A stretch of DNA of 64,000 bases from Tangfeifania diversioriginum (GTDB lineage: Bacteria > Bacteroidota > Bacteroidia > Bacteroidales > Prolixibacteraceae). A model generated the notes under the pieces. It had not been told where the DNA came from. It saw only the letters and a program-made list of their open reading frames with translations, and searched no databases. Below, piece by piece: positions 35,390 through 44,730 of the stretch. How positions within the stretch are numbered: position 1 is the stretch's first letter; the number at the start of each line of letters is the position of its first letter. Made by a program: the position numbers and the translations under genes. The stretch covers positions 99,044-163,043 of the forward strand of contig NZ_FQZE01000007.1 of NCBI RefSeq assembly GCF_900141875.1, given 5' to 3'.

Positions 35390-35414
35390 AACGCTTCTCA
35401 TCTGCAGGAGCGTT
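35390..35414 (+). terminator. terminator of the beta-barrel gene
   Basis: AACGCTTCT (35390-35398) pairs with AGGAGCGTT (35406-35414) with one G-T pair, followed by a T-run that reaches the stop codon of the convergent gene. Confidence 0.8.
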
Positions 35415-35416
35415 TT

Positions 35417-36568
35417 TTATTTCACCGAAACCACACATCGAAATCCAATGTGCGACATGCCGGTGTCTTCGCTGCTTTTCATACGGGCTGCTGCCCGGTA
35501 ACCCGAACAATAGGAATCATTGCATAAAAATGAACCACCACGGATGACCCTTTTGGCTACATTCGGTTCCATTGGGTCGTAACTTTCAGCGGGGCCCTGA
35601 GGATTGTCCGCAATCTTTTTCGTGTCAAATGTTTTGTAATAGTCATGATGATACAAATCGGCACACCACTCCCACACGTTTCCGGCCATGTCGTATAATC
35701 CGAAATCATTTGGTGGAAATTGTCCGACAGGAGCCAGTAATTTAAACCCATCATCTTGCGAATTGTAGAAAGGAAATTCTCCGTCCCAGCTATTCGCCTT
35801 TGGTGCGCCTTCATTTATTCTTTCAAAACCCCAGGAGTAAATACGATCGTCGTTGCCACCCCGCGCTGCGTATTCCCACTCGGCTTCGGTAGGGAGCCTT
35901 TTCCCGGCCCATTTTGCATACGCAGTGGCATCTTCCCAGCTCACATGCACTACTGGATGATTCTCCATTCCTTCGATGCTGCTTCCCGGTCCCTGCGGAT
36001 GCTTCCAGCTGGCACCCCGAACCCAGGTCCACCATTGCGACACATCGTTAAGGTTAACGCGCTGGTCGGTGGGAGTAAATACCAATGATGATGCTTCCAG
36101 AAGACTGTCGGCTGGTTTTGGGGTTTCAGGAGGCAGCTGCTTTTTTAATTCTTTCCAGTCGATATCCTGCTCAGCTGTTGTAATATATCCTGTCTCCTCC
36201 ACAAATTTTTGAAACTGGGCATTGGTAACCGGGTGTGGATCCATTAAAAAGCTGTTTACTTTTACCGGGTGAACAGGATACTCGTCTTCCCGTGCAAATT
36301 GCGCATCGCGTGCCCCCATGTTGAAAACTCCGCCGGGAACAAAAACCATATTTTTAAGTTTGGAATTGGTGGCTTTTAAGGAATCAATAATCGGAGTCAA
36401 TTCTGAATTTTTTTTATCTGACCTGCTGTTTTGTTGTCGAGGAATAATATCAGTGACTGCAATTTCAGAATTAATTTTATTTTTCTCAGTAATTGATTTC
36501 TTGTTTGGGTTGTTGCAGCTCACTCCTATAACAAAAATTAGGCACAGTAATAAATTCTTAATTTTCAT
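35417..36568 (-). CDS. formylglycine-generating-enzyme-like (SUMF1) lipoprotein
   Basis: A 383-residue lipoprotein (lipobox GVSC, Cys at about 18) with an FGE-sulfatase domain from about 70: FVPGGVFNMGARD, HPVKVNSFLMDPHPVTNAQF, PVVHVSWEDATAYAKWAGKRLPTEAEWEYAARGG, GNVWEWCAD, RVIRGGSF and GYRAAARM. The family includes true sulfatase-activating enzymes and GldK-like and PvdO-like proteins. The two Cys needed for copper in bacterial FGE are not evident at the usual place, though CNDSYCSGYR has two nearby Cys. No sulfatase gene is present in the window. Confidence 0.85.
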   Translation of the reverse strand: MKIKNLLLCLIFVIGVSCNNPNKKSITEKNKINSEIAVTDIIPRQQNSRSDKKNSELTPIIDSLKATNSKLKNMVFVPGGVFNMGARDAQFAREDEYPVHPVKVNSFLMDPHPVTNAQFQKFVEETGYITTAEQDIDWKELKKQLPPETPKPADSLLEASSLVFTPTDQRVNLNDVSQWWTWVRGASWKHPQGPGSSIEGMENHPVVHVSWEDATAYAKWAGKRLPTEAEWEYAARGGNDDRIYSWGFERINEGAPKANSWDGEFPFYNSQDDGFKLLAPVGQFPPNDFGLYDMAGNVWEWCADLYHHDYYKTFDTKKIADNPQGPAESYDPMEPNVAKRVIRGGSFLCNDSYCSGYRAAARMKSSEDTGMSHIGFRCVVSVK

Positions 36569-36648
36569 TGCTAAGGTCGTAGAGATAAATATATTTTATT
36601 CTTTTACCAGTTCAAAAAAACAAAAAACTTATGGAAATGAAAAGAGGT

Positions 36649-36930
36649 TCAGGAATGTTTGGAAGATTTTTCTGGTTCAATCACTTTCTTTTTGAACCAG
36701 TTTTTGGGATTTATTTGTTTTTTGTAACGGGTAAATAATTCTTTTCCAACCAGTAATCCGCCCGACCAGAAAACAATTTCCATGACAATTAAACTTGCAG
36801 TTGATGCGATTATCTTCGTTTTTGCCGGTAGGTCAAGCATTGGAATAACAAATGTGGCTGCGAAAAATACGCCTGAAAACACCATCATGGAAATTCCCAG
36901 TTTTATCTGCCAGTTTTTCTTCTTTTTCAT
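36649..36930 (-). CDS. small membrane protein (transporter-suffix-like)
   Basis: A 93-residue protein with two membrane helices (about 10-30 and 40-62) and a basic C-terminal tail (KKQINPKNWFKKKVIEPEK). The layout WQIKLGISMMVFSGVFFAA resembles proteins annotated as transporter suffix domain. No function is known. It is followed by an 80-nt gap to the FGE-like gene on the same strand. Confidence 0.7.
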   Translation of the reverse strand: MKKKKNWQIKLGISMMVFSGVFFAATFVIPMLDLPAKTKIIASTASLIVMEIVFWSGGLLVGKELFTRYKKQINPKNWFKKKVIEPEKSSKHS

Positions 36931-36983
36931 TTTACCCGAATTTCTGATATTAACCGGATAAAATTAATTTTGTTCTTGTTAAA

Positions 36984-37015
36984 AAATAAAAAGGCATCCA
37001 AAAGAACGGATGCCT
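36984..37015 (-). terminator. terminator of the ThuA gene
   Basis: AGGCATCC (36992-36999) and GGATGCCT (37008-37015), followed on the minus strand by a T-rich run (36984-36991). Confidence 0.8.
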
Positions 37016-37041
37016 GAATATTTTATGAGTTTGTAAAAAGA

Positions 37042-37806
37042 TTAATCAATGCGTTTGCCTGCCCAGTTTATGGCATTTTTAATATGCTCAATAATTAATT
37101 CGTCTTGAAAAGCCTCGTGAGTATGTCCGAATCCGGTATAAAAAGAGCGGATTCCGTTATCTTCGTGCCACCAGATGATGGGGTGGTCTCCCATTTTCCA
37201 GTCATCATTTTTTGATTTTTTAATACTGTTTTCATCAACAGTTGCCAGCACATTAACATTCGGGCGTGGGTTTCTTTTGAATGTGTACCACTCGTCGAAA
37301 GTAGTGTAAGTATCCATTCCTTTAAATGGTTCCATGGCCGGGTGATCGTAATTCTCAAAAACCACTGTGGCTTCCTGTGCAGGTGGATGCGTTTTGAAAT
37401 AACCTCCTACCAGGTTGCCATAAAAGAGCCATTCATATTCATGGTCGGCAGCGGCGTGAATGCCCACAAACCCTTTGCCCGATTTCATAAACTTCTCAAA
37501 GGCATCTTGTCCTGCATCGTCAATTGCATCTCCGGTAGGATTCAGAAAAACAGCCAAATCGAAATTATCCAGAAAATCTTTTCCAAAAAGAGAAGGATTT
37601 TCAGTTGTAGTAATTACCCAGTTTTGCTCCCGGCTTAAATCATACAGCATCTTCAGGCCCGATGAAATGGAGGCATGACGAAATCCGTTTGTTTTTGAAA
37701 ATACCAAGATGTTAAGTGGTTCATTTTGTTCTGCACTTTCCTGGGCTGAACAGCTAATTGTTGCTAAAAAGAGTGTTGCAAATAAAAAAGATAGCAATGC
37801 TTTCAT
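37042..37806 (-). CDS. ThuA-domain protein (trehalose-utilisation type)
   Basis: A 254-residue exported lipoprotein-like protein (ISCSAQ, Cys about 19) of the ThuA family, a class I glutamine-amidotransferase-like fold. Landmarks are ILVFSKTNGFRHASI at about 33-47, the VGIHAAADHEYEW turn at about 115, and WWHEDNGIRSFYTGFGHTHEAF near the end. ThuA-like proteins occur in sugar catabolism loci; a catalytic role is not established. It may be linked to the polysaccharide genes to its left. Confidence 0.87.
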   Translation of the reverse strand: MKALLSFLFATLFLATISCSAQESAEQNEPLNILVFSKTNGFRHASISSGLKMLYDLSREQNWVITTTENPSLFGKDFLDNFDLAVFLNPTGDAIDDAGQDAFEKFMKSGKGFVGIHAAADHEYEWLFYGNLVGGYFKTHPPAQEATVVFENYDHPAMEPFKGMDTYTTFDEWYTFKRNPRPNVNVLATVDENSIKKSKNDDWKMGDHPIIWWHEDNGIRSFYTGFGHTHEAFQDELIIEHIKNAINWAGKRID

Positions 37807-37925
37807 TGAATTTATTGATTTAGAATTTGACTACAATTTTAAGAAAATCCTTTCAGCGAATAGGCTCTTGGGGAGTTTTTATTTAAATTATCAATATAAA
37901 AATACCTTTTAGTATGAATATTTAA

Positions 37926-37933
37926 TATATTTG
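37926..37933 (+). promoter_or_regulatory. -7 box of the large surface-protein gene
   Basis: TATATTTG matches TAnnTTTG, 46 nt upstream of ATG 37980. Confidence 0.55.
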
Positions 37934-37979
37934 GCTGACAGAAATGGACAAAACATAATCATTATAAATCTCTTATTTT

Positions 37980-40900
37980 ATGAAAAATTTTTACTTCTCC
38001 CAGTTATTTAATTCAAAATCAATCTGTAAAAAAATTAAGAAAAATGAAAAAGCCGAAAGGGAATTACATAATTCCGGTTTTTCAGTTCACTCTGCAAACA
38101 AATTAAAATTACTATTTAGTGGTTTTTTTGCTTTACTCCTGATTTTGTTTGGAAGTGCAGATGTCAATGCACAAACCGGTAACCCCAATGAAGCCGAATG
38201 GAATGGTCAGGGCGGCTATTCGCTAAAAAAAATTGTGAGCAACACCTCAATTCAGAGCGGAGTAAATTTCAGTTATACCATTATGTTTTCGGCCCCTGCC
38301 GGAGCGACTGATGTTTTTATCCAGGACGATGTCCCCGCAAGCCTCGAAGTGGTATCAGTTGCACCTGTTTCCAATGTGAATGGAGTAACCCCTTCGGTAA
38401 ACATTTCAGGACAAACGGTAACTTATTCACTAAGTTCGCTTCCCTCAGGAAGTGCTTCATCGGGGTCGTTTACAATTGTTGTTAAATTTCCTGAAGGAGT
38501 AACCTGCGACGGAACAAGTGTGCGTAATCAGGCCGGAATTCGTATCAACGACAAAATGTATAACACTCCTCATGTGAGTACTACAGCCACCGCAGAAGAT
38601 CCCTGGCGTGTCACAAAATCAATCGTTTCAGGTGCCATTGTAAATCCAAACGGCGGAAGCTGTGGCTATTTGATGGGAGCCGGAGATACGGTGACTTACC
38701 GCCTTTCGGTTTTGAAAAACAGTCCTTTTTACGGCAATGTAACCGGTCAGCAAAATATGAATAATGCAGTGGTTACCGATGTTTTGCCTGCCGGAGCGGT
38801 TTTTGTCAGCAGTAGTTGCGGAGCAACTGCATCGGGAAATACATTTACCTGGCAGCCTAACGGCGGAACGCTCAATGCTGCAACACCTTATGCATATTAT
38901 TATTGCGATATCACCGTGTATTATCCGGCGGCTACTTTTCCCAACGGGACACAAATTACCAACGATGCCACACTCGATGGCGATATGTGTAATGCACAGG
39001 TTTCGCATGTCAGTAACGAAACCTGCATAGAAGTGGCGACTATTCAGCCTAATCCTGATGCATATTTTCAGAAATTTATTTACATGACCAACCGGGTTCC
39101 CGGTTGCGATGGTTATTATCGTATTGCTTTTAAGAACAACGGGAATGTGTCTCTGTCTGCATTTGATATTGATGATGCTATTCCTTCAGGCATAACCGTT
39201 AACAGTGTTCGTGTTTTTGGTGGCAGTGCAACCACATCCATGTCGCTAACTGCGAATTCAGGAAACGATGTTATCAATTCCAGTATTGTTTCAAATTTTT
39301 ATAATTCGGGGCCACTCAGTATTACCGTGAATGACCTGCAGTGGAAAATGACAGGTTCGCTTCCCGTCGATAACTGGATTAACCTGTACATTTATTTTAC
39401 AGTGGATGCCAACCCGCCGGGCACTGTGATTGAAAACTGTGCATCTTTCGATGGTTTGTCAAACAATCTGACACTGGATGATGCCTGTGTTTCGTTTACA
39501 GTTGGCGAGGGCGAACCCAAACCCTGTATTCTGAAAGAAGTTTGTTCACCGGAAGACAGTTATGAGCCGGGCGATATTTTACGTTTCAGAATGCGTGTGC
39601 AGAATATTGGCAGCGCCGATATTTCAGGAGCTTTCATCCAGGATGCGTTGCACAGTAATTTTTCTTATGTGGGAAATGAAACTTATTATGTAGCCAGTAA
39701 TTATAATCCCGACTGCTCGGGTAGTGGGAATTTGCCTTCAGGAGCGACGGCATGGACAGGCGTAACGCCTAATCACAGCGGGAACAATCTTGAATGGCAA
39801 TTGCCCGACATTGCATCCGATTGTCAGTTGTTTTACGTTGGTTACTGTGGCTATTACGGAACCTGGACATTGCCTTACCACTATATTGAATTCGATGTGA
39901 TGGTTGACAGTATGGCCATGCCGGGCGTAACGCCAAATAAATACGAAATTTCGGGCGGAAACCTGGTTTCTGCTGTAACTTCCAATACGGCAAACGTGCT
40001 GGTAGTTGCCAATTTCGGTCAGGAAGTGGAAAAACAGGTGAGCAGCGACAATGGCAACAACTTCGCTTCGTCGGCTACCGTTGGCGCAGGAGGCACAGCC
40101 CGTTACCGGTTGAATTACAAAAACACATCGAATGTACCTGTAACTTCCGTCAGTCTTGTTGACCTGCTTGCGATGAACGATGGCGCTAACGACTGGCTGA
40201 TTTTGAACAGAAACACTTCGCGTGGAAGTCAGTTTGGAGTCGGTTATGTTAATTCCGGCACACATACAACTTCTTTGTCCCCTTCAGGTACTTCTCCATC
40301 TGCATCTTTCAGTTATGCAGCCGGGCAAAATATTTGTTTGCCCGACTTTGGACTAAATGCAGGCTGCACTACTTCGGGCTGGGCAGGCGGTTCTTCCGGA
40401 CAAAACATACGAATGGACTATGGAACATTTGCACTGGCTCCGGGTGTTACCCTGCGCGAAGATTTTGATGTTACAGTGCCTGCAGATGCCACACTTCAGG
40501 AGACTTCCTGCAACGATTTTGCAGCCATTTCCACTGCAAATTTCCTGCTGGATGGTACAGCCCAATCTGTTGCGCTGACGCCAATAGCTGCACCCCCGGT
40601 TTGTATTACAGCAGATTCGCTTCAGGTTTCTGAATGCTGCGAAAACGTGAAAGTGGAGGTATTCCAGGATCCTGATTTGGGAGAATGTTGCGCACAGTTT
40701 GTCTCAGAATGTGAAACCGATTCAGTGGTAGTGAACATCACTAACGGAACCTTTACATCGGCCACCTTAAACGGCAATTCGCTTTCGTCTGGATTTGCAG
40801 GACAGAGCAGCTTCACTTTTGATACAAATTCAACATCTGCAGATTTGATTACCTGCGTGACCCCTGATTCAACAGGCGTTGTGGTTGTGAGTTATGTAGC

Positions 40901-42410
40901 TTACTTCGCAAACGGCGAAAAATGTGAGAAGCGTGTTGAAATGGACTGCGAAGCTACCACTTCTGAATGCTGCGAATCTGTTACAGTAGATATTTTCCAG
41001 GATCCTGATTTAGCTGGTGAATGTTGCGCCCAATTTGTTTCCAAGTGCGAAACCGATTCAGTTGTTGTGAACATCCACAACGGAATATTTGCAACTGCTA
41101 CCTTAAACGGCACTTCTCTTTCATCAGGATTTGCAGGACAGAGCAGCTTCACTTTTGATACAAATTCAACATCTGCAGATTTGATTACCTGCGTGACCCC
41201 TGATTCAACAGGCGTTGTGGTTGTGAGTTATGTAGCTTACTTCGCAAACGGCGAAAAATGTGAAAGACGCGTTGAAATGGATTGTGAAGCGGCGGAACCA
41301 ACTTCAGACTGCTGTCCTGTTATCGATTTTAAATTGCGTCGTTCATGGCCATACTTCAGCAAATATGTCGGTACTTTCGAGATTATTAATCCCGATCCTT
41401 CCAACCCGATATGTTCGGTTGAAATCAGTTCCTCACCGGCGGGTAATTTTAATACCGGCACTTTAACTATTGACGGAACTGCATCCGGCCAGAGTTGGAA
41501 CTCAACATCAATTCCGGCATCGGGAACACTTAGCCCGCAGGCTGTAAATAATATGTTGTTCACCCTGACTGCATTCAACTACAAGGGAAAAATAACTGTC
41601 TGTGTTACTAAATGTGACGGTACGGAATGTTGCTACGAGTTTAACTGGAACGGAAAACCCATTGTGGTAAGTCCGTGGGACCCGGTGCAAGTTGGTGTAG
41701 AAAGCAAATTGGTGGCTGTTTCTGTCAGTCCCGAAATGGCTGAGCAGTTGGACGAAAGCATTAAGTATGTTTCATTTGGATTTGCAGATGAAGAGGATTT
41801 GAATGGTGATGCAGAATTCTTTGCCATTGGCGGCACAGGTGATTGTGACGATGGTGACCCTGGAGTAACTCCCGGCGCCATTGATCCGGATTCTGACGAC
41901 GACGGCATTTCCGACGGCACAGAAAGTTATATGTCAAGGCACAATGCATTCTTTGAATTGACGTGCCCATACAGGCCGGGTTCAGGACAAGCGCCTACTT
42001 TCAATCTTGTACTGAAAGGCGGACTGCCACAATTGGGTATGGCGCTGATTAGTGAAGAGGGCAACGTGGTGTTCGATGGAGAAATCGATTTAGCCAATCC
42101 TGATTCGGTCATCTCGTCTGTAGAAATTCCAGGTGAGAAGTCAGCTTCCATGTTTGAGTTCATCAACCTTTATCCGAATCCATCGGATGGTTCATTCCGG
42201 GTGACTTATGCCACCGGCAATCAGCAGGATGTGGAAATCAGGCTGGTAAATCCGCTGGGGCAAATTATTAAAGTGCTGAATCCGAAAGATAATTTCCCCG
42301 GGGTTCACAACACCGACATCGATGTCCGTGATTTGGCAGGCGGTGTTTACCGGGTTTTCCTTTACTCGGAAGGAAAAGTCCGCAGTAAATCGGTGGTGAT
42401 CGACCGGTAG
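37980..42410 (+). CDS. 1476-residue T9SS surface protein with DUF11-like repeats
   Basis: A giant secreted protein. An extended N-terminal region (1-41) precedes the hydrophobic signal segment ending VNAQ (about 61). About 70-880 is a series of DUF11-like beta-sandwiches (SLKKIVSNTSIQSGVNFSYT, VTDVLPAGAVFVSSSC, RYRLNYKNTSNVPVTSVSL). About 881-1105 holds two 112-residue Cys-rich repeats (SECCENVKV, SECCESVTV). Next come another Cys-rich domain and a DPDSDDDGISDG calcium-loop-like motif (about 1302), and a T9SS type A sorting domain from about 1390 (FINLYPNPSDGSFRV to KSVVIDR). It is likely an adhesin or surface-layer component. It stands alone, with its own promoter and terminator. Confidence 0.88.
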   Translation: MKNFYFSQLFNSKSICKKIKKNEKAERELHNSGFSVHSANKLKLLFSGFFALLLILFGSADVNAQTGNPNEAEWNGQGGYSLKKIVSNTSIQSGVNFSYTIMFSAPAGATDVFIQDDVPASLEVVSVAPVSNVNGVTPSVNISGQTVTYSLSSLPSGSASSGSFTIVVKFPEGVTCDGTSVRNQAGIRINDKMYNTPHVSTTATAEDPWRVTKSIVSGAIVNPNGGSCGYLMGAGDTVTYRLSVLKNSPFYGNVTGQQNMNNAVVTDVLPAGAVFVSSSCGATASGNTFTWQPNGGTLNAATPYAYYYCDITVYYPAATFPNGTQITNDATLDGDMCNAQVSHVSNETCIEVATIQPNPDAYFQKFIYMTNRVPGCDGYYRIAFKNNGNVSLSAFDIDDAIPSGITVNSVRVFGGSATTSMSLTANSGNDVINSSIVSNFYNSGPLSITVNDLQWKMTGSLPVDNWINLYIYFTVDANPPGTVIENCASFDGLSNNLTLDDACVSFTVGEGEPKPCILKEVCSPEDSYEPGDILRFRMRVQNIGSADISGAFIQDALHSNFSYVGNETYYVASNYNPDCSGSGNLPSGATAWTGVTPNHSGNNLEWQLPDIASDCQLFYVGYCGYYGTWTLPYHYIEFDVMVDSMAMPGVTPNKYEISGGNLVSAVTSNTANVLVVANFGQEVEKQVSSDNGNNFASSATVGAGGTARYRLNYKNTSNVPVTSVSLVDLLAMNDGANDWLILNRNTSRGSQFGVGYVNSGTHTTSLSPSGTSPSASFSYAAGQNICLPDFGLNAGCTTSGWAGGSSGQNIRMDYGTFALAPGVTLREDFDVTVPADATLQETSCNDFAAISTANFLLDGTAQSVALTPIAAPPVCITADSLQVSECCENVKVEVFQDPDLGECCAQFVSECETDSVVVNITNGTFTSATLNGNSLSSGFAGQSSFTFDTNSTSADLITCVTPDSTGVVVVSYVAYFANGEKCEKRVEMDCEATTSECCESVTVDIFQDPDLAGECCAQFVSKCETDSVVVNIHNGIFATATLNGTSLSSGFAGQSSFTFDTNSTSADLITCVTPDSTGVVVVSYVAYFANGEKCERRVEMDCEAAEPTSDCCPVIDFKLRRSWPYFSKYVGTFEIINPDPSNPICSVEISSSPAGNFNTGTLTIDGTASGQSWNSTSIPASGTLSPQAVNNMLFTLTAFNYKGKITVCVTKCDGTECCYEFNWNGKPIVVSPWDPVQVGVESKLVAVSVSPEMAEQLDESIKYVSFGFADEEDLNGDAEFFAIGGTGDCDDGDPGVTPGAIDPDSDDDGISDGTESYMSRHNAFFELTCPYRPGSGQAPTFNLVLKGGLPQLGMALISEEGNVVFDGEIDLANPDSVISSVEIPGEKSASMFEFINLYPNPSDGSFRVTYATGNQQDVEIRLVNPLGQIIKVLNPKDNFPGVHNTDIDVRDLAGGVYRVFLYSEGKVRSKSVVIDR
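40791..40927 (+). repeat. 137-bp direct repeat, copy A (inside the surface gene)
   Basis: Identical, base for base by reading, to 41127-41263, with a period of 336 nt (112 codons). Flanking parts of the repeat unit have diverged, so this core has been copied recently or homogenised by gene conversion. Confidence 0.9.
41127..41263 (+). repeat. 137-bp direct repeat, copy B
   Basis: Second copy of the element at 40791, in the second Cys-rich domain of the same protein. Confidence 0.9.
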
Positions 42411-42465
42411 AATAAGTTTCGCCATAGTCTCACTCAATGTGAAGCTTTGACTGGTTCATAAAAAG

Positions 42466-42502
42466 GATGGCATTTCAATGATGAGGTGCCATCTTTTTTT
42501 TA
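42466..42502 (+). terminator. terminator of the surface-protein gene
   Basis: GATGGCA (42466-42472) pairs with TGCCATC (42487-42493), followed by nine T. Confidence 0.85.
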
Positions 42503-42589
42503 CATAAATCCGTCCAGCTGTTCGAATCCGCTTGACGGATAATGAGCGAAAAAGTAATCACTTCACAGGTAATTGCGTCACCCAAATAT

Positions 42590-42597
42590 TATCTTTG
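42590..42597 (+). promoter_or_regulatory. -7 box of the M48 peptidase gene
   Basis: TATCTTTG matches TAnnTTTG, 20 nt upstream of the start codon. Confidence 0.55.
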
Positions 42598-42617
42598 CAC
42601 TTCAATAAAATAACAAC

Positions 42618-43853
42618 ATGCACGAAATTATTTTTTGGAGCATCATCGCCATCATTGTTCTCGACTTTCTGTTCGAGAATTACCTCGATTACCTGAATAC
42701 TACCCGGATGAGCAAAAAACTACCGGACGAGGTGAAAGATATTTACGACGAAGAAAAATATAAAAAACAGCAGGCCTACCAGAAAGAAAACCAGCGGTTT
42801 GGAATGATAACCGGAACTTTCAGTTTTGTGCTGATTCTGGTTATGTTTCTTTTTTATGGTTTTGCTTACGTAGATAGTTTGGTGGGGGGCATAACTTCAA
42901 ATTCCATTTTGGCAGCATTACTATTTTTCGGAATCTTGATGTTTGCATCCGATATTTTGAATATTCCATTCTCCATTTACGATACGTTTGTGATTGAAGA
43001 GAAGTACGGTTTCAACAAAACCACGCCCAAAACATTTGTATTTGACCAGCTAAAAGGCTGGCTTTTGGGTGCCATTATTGGCGGCGGTTTGCTGGCACTC
43101 GTAATTTTTATTTACCAGAAGACCCAAAATATGTTCTGGATTTATGCCTGGCTGGTGGTGGCAGTTTTCAGCATTTTTATGTCGATGTTTTATTCCAACC
43201 TGATTGTCCCGCTTTTTAATAAACAAACACCACTGAAAGAAGGTGAACTGAGAACTGCCATCGAAGAGTTTGCGCAGAAAGTTGGCTTCAAACTCGACAA
43301 TATTTTTGTGATCGACGGCTCAAAACGTTCGGCAAAAGCCAATGCCTATTTTACTGGCCTCGGACCAAAAAAGCGTATTGTTTTGTACGACACATTAATC
43401 AACGACATGGAAACCGATGAACTGGTGGCTGTTCTGGCACACGAAATAGGACACTACAAAAAGAACCATATCATCCAGGGATTGATTATTTCACTGATTC
43501 AAACGGGGATTGTGCTTTTCATTTTTTCATTGCTGATTGACAGTCCGTTGTTGAGCCGCGCACTTGGAGTGGAAGAACCTAATTTCCACATTGGGTTGAT
43601 TGCTTTTGGAATTTTGTACTCGCCGGTATCATTTGTTTTGGGGATTTTCATGAACAAACTTTCCCGAAAAAATGAGTACCAGGCCGATGCTTTTGCCGCT
43701 AAAAACTACAAACCTGAAGCACTTGCTTCTGCCCTGAAAAAACTTTCGGTAAAAAACCTGAGCAACCTTACGCCGCATCCGCGTTACGTGTTTTTCAACT
43801 ATTCCCATCCTCCGCTGTTACAGCGACTAAGACATTTGAGGAAATTTGAATAA
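42618..43853 (+). CDS. M48-family membrane metallopeptidase (Ste24/CAAX protease type)
   Basis: A 411-residue integral membrane protease. The zinc motif HEIGH has H275, E276 and H279, with EYQADAFAA giving the third ligand Glu. About seven membrane helices flank the catalytic domain, and NAYFTGLGPKKRIVLYDTL is the usual preceding block. Full-length architecture matches Ste24-like CAAX endopeptidases, which in bacteria act in membrane protein quality control. It is monocistronic. Confidence 0.92.
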   Translation: MHEIIFWSIIAIIVLDFLFENYLDYLNTTRMSKKLPDEVKDIYDEEKYKKQQAYQKENQRFGMITGTFSFVLILVMFLFYGFAYVDSLVGGITSNSILAALLFFGILMFASDILNIPFSIYDTFVIEEKYGFNKTTPKTFVFDQLKGWLLGAIIGGGLLALVIFIYQKTQNMFWIYAWLVVAVFSIFMSMFYSNLIVPLFNKQTPLKEGELRTAIEEFAQKVGFKLDNIFVIDGSKRSAKANAYFTGLGPKKRIVLYDTLINDMETDELVAVLAHEIGHYKKNHIIQGLIISLIQTGIVLFIFSLLIDSPLLSRALGVEEPNFHIGLIAFGILYSPVSFVLGIFMNKLSRKNEYQADAFAAKNYKPEALASALKKLSVKNLSNLTPHPRYVFFNYSHPPLLQRLRHLRKFE

Positions 43854-43956
43854 TCAAAATCAGGCAAATTTGTCAACAGCGCTTATTGATTATTTTGTTT
43901 GTTCGCAAAAATGTAATTATTAACGCTTCTTTGAAATTTTATATCTTTGAATAGTA

Positions 43957-44274
43957 GTGAAAAGAAGTAATGAACATATCAAAAGCAAAGTAAAACAGAT
44001 TCTGGAAACTGTTGCACCGAATGCCCGGATTTTATTATACGGATCACGTGCGCGGGGAGATGCAAAATCCGATTCTGATTGGGATTTGCTTGTAATATTA
44101 AATAAGGAAAAAATAGAGCCGTCAGATTATGAATTAATTTCATATCCCATTTACGAATTAGGTTGGGAAATAGGTGAACAATTTTCAGTAAAACTCTATT
44201 CAAAAGCTGAGTGGAAAAAACGCAGTTTTACCCCATTTTATAAAAATGTTGAAAGAGAGGCGGTTATTTTATGA
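43957..44274 (+). CDS. MNT-type nucleotidyltransferase (antitoxin candidate)
   Basis: A 105-residue minimal nucleotidyltransferase. The active-site motif GS-x10-DxD is seen as GSRARGDAKSDSDWD (about 28-42), the pattern of MntA antitoxins that AMPylate their HEPN partner. The GTG start at 43957 is chosen; no upstream ATG fits. Its last four bases overlap the start of the HEPN gene (ATGA), the usual sign of translational coupling. Confidence 0.88.
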   Translation: MKRSNEHIKSKVKQILETVAPNARILLYGSRARGDAKSDSDWDLLVILNKEKIEPSDYELISYPIYELGWEIGEQFSVKLYSKAEWKKRSFTPFYKNVEREAVIL

Positions 44275-44675
44275 GTTTATCAGAAGATGAAAGACATGCT
44301 ATTGTAGCTTTTCGGATTCAGAAAAGTAAAGATACGCTTGATGAGGCTAAAGGAATTGCTACTTTAGGGTATTGGAATGCCGTTGCTAACAGACTCTATT
44401 ATGCATGTTATTATGTAACAAGTGCCCTTCTGGTTAAAAATGAATATGCAGCCCAAACCCATCGCGGAGTCATTCATCTTCTCGGATTACATTTTATAAA
44501 AAAAGGAATGATTTCAAAAGATGCCGGTAAATTCTACTCAAAATTATATGAATTAAGGCAAACGGGTGATTACGATGATCTTTTTAATTTAGCAGAGGAA
44601 GATGTACAACCTATGATAATTTCAGCTCAATCATATATTGATGAAATTATACAATTTATGGAAAATGATTCGTGA
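44271..44675 (+). CDS. HEPN-domain protein (toxin candidate)
   Basis: A 134-residue all-helical HEPN protein: WNAVANRLYYACYYVTSALLVKNEYAAQTHRGVI and LRQTGDYDDLFNLAEEDV are typical of the PF05168-type HEPN. The usual RNase motif R-x4-6-H is not obvious; at the expected place it reads RQTGDYDD, a variant common in this subgroup. Coupled to the MNT gene in the order antitoxin-toxin, so a type VII-like toxin-antitoxin pair is likely, but activity of the HEPN partner is not certain. Confidence 0.82.
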   Translation: MSLSEDERHAIVAFRIQKSKDTLDEAKGIATLGYWNAVANRLYYACYYVTSALLVKNEYAAQTHRGVIHLLGLHFIKKGMISKDAGKFYSKLYELRQTGDYDDLFNLAEEDVQPMIISAQSYIDEIIQFMENDS

Positions 44676-44730
44676 AATCCAATTGTGAACGCATATCCCT
44701 GGAAACTAATATTTTGAGAAACTAAAATAA

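Noticed and set aside
35417..36568. A dedicated sulfatase-activating enzyme
   Set aside because: No sulfatase gene occurs nearby and the family has many non-FGE members, so only a family-level name is given.
41127..41263. An insertion sequence inside the surface-protein gene
   Set aside because: The repeat keeps the reading frame, has a 112-codon period, and matches only the neighbouring domain, so it is an internal domain duplication.
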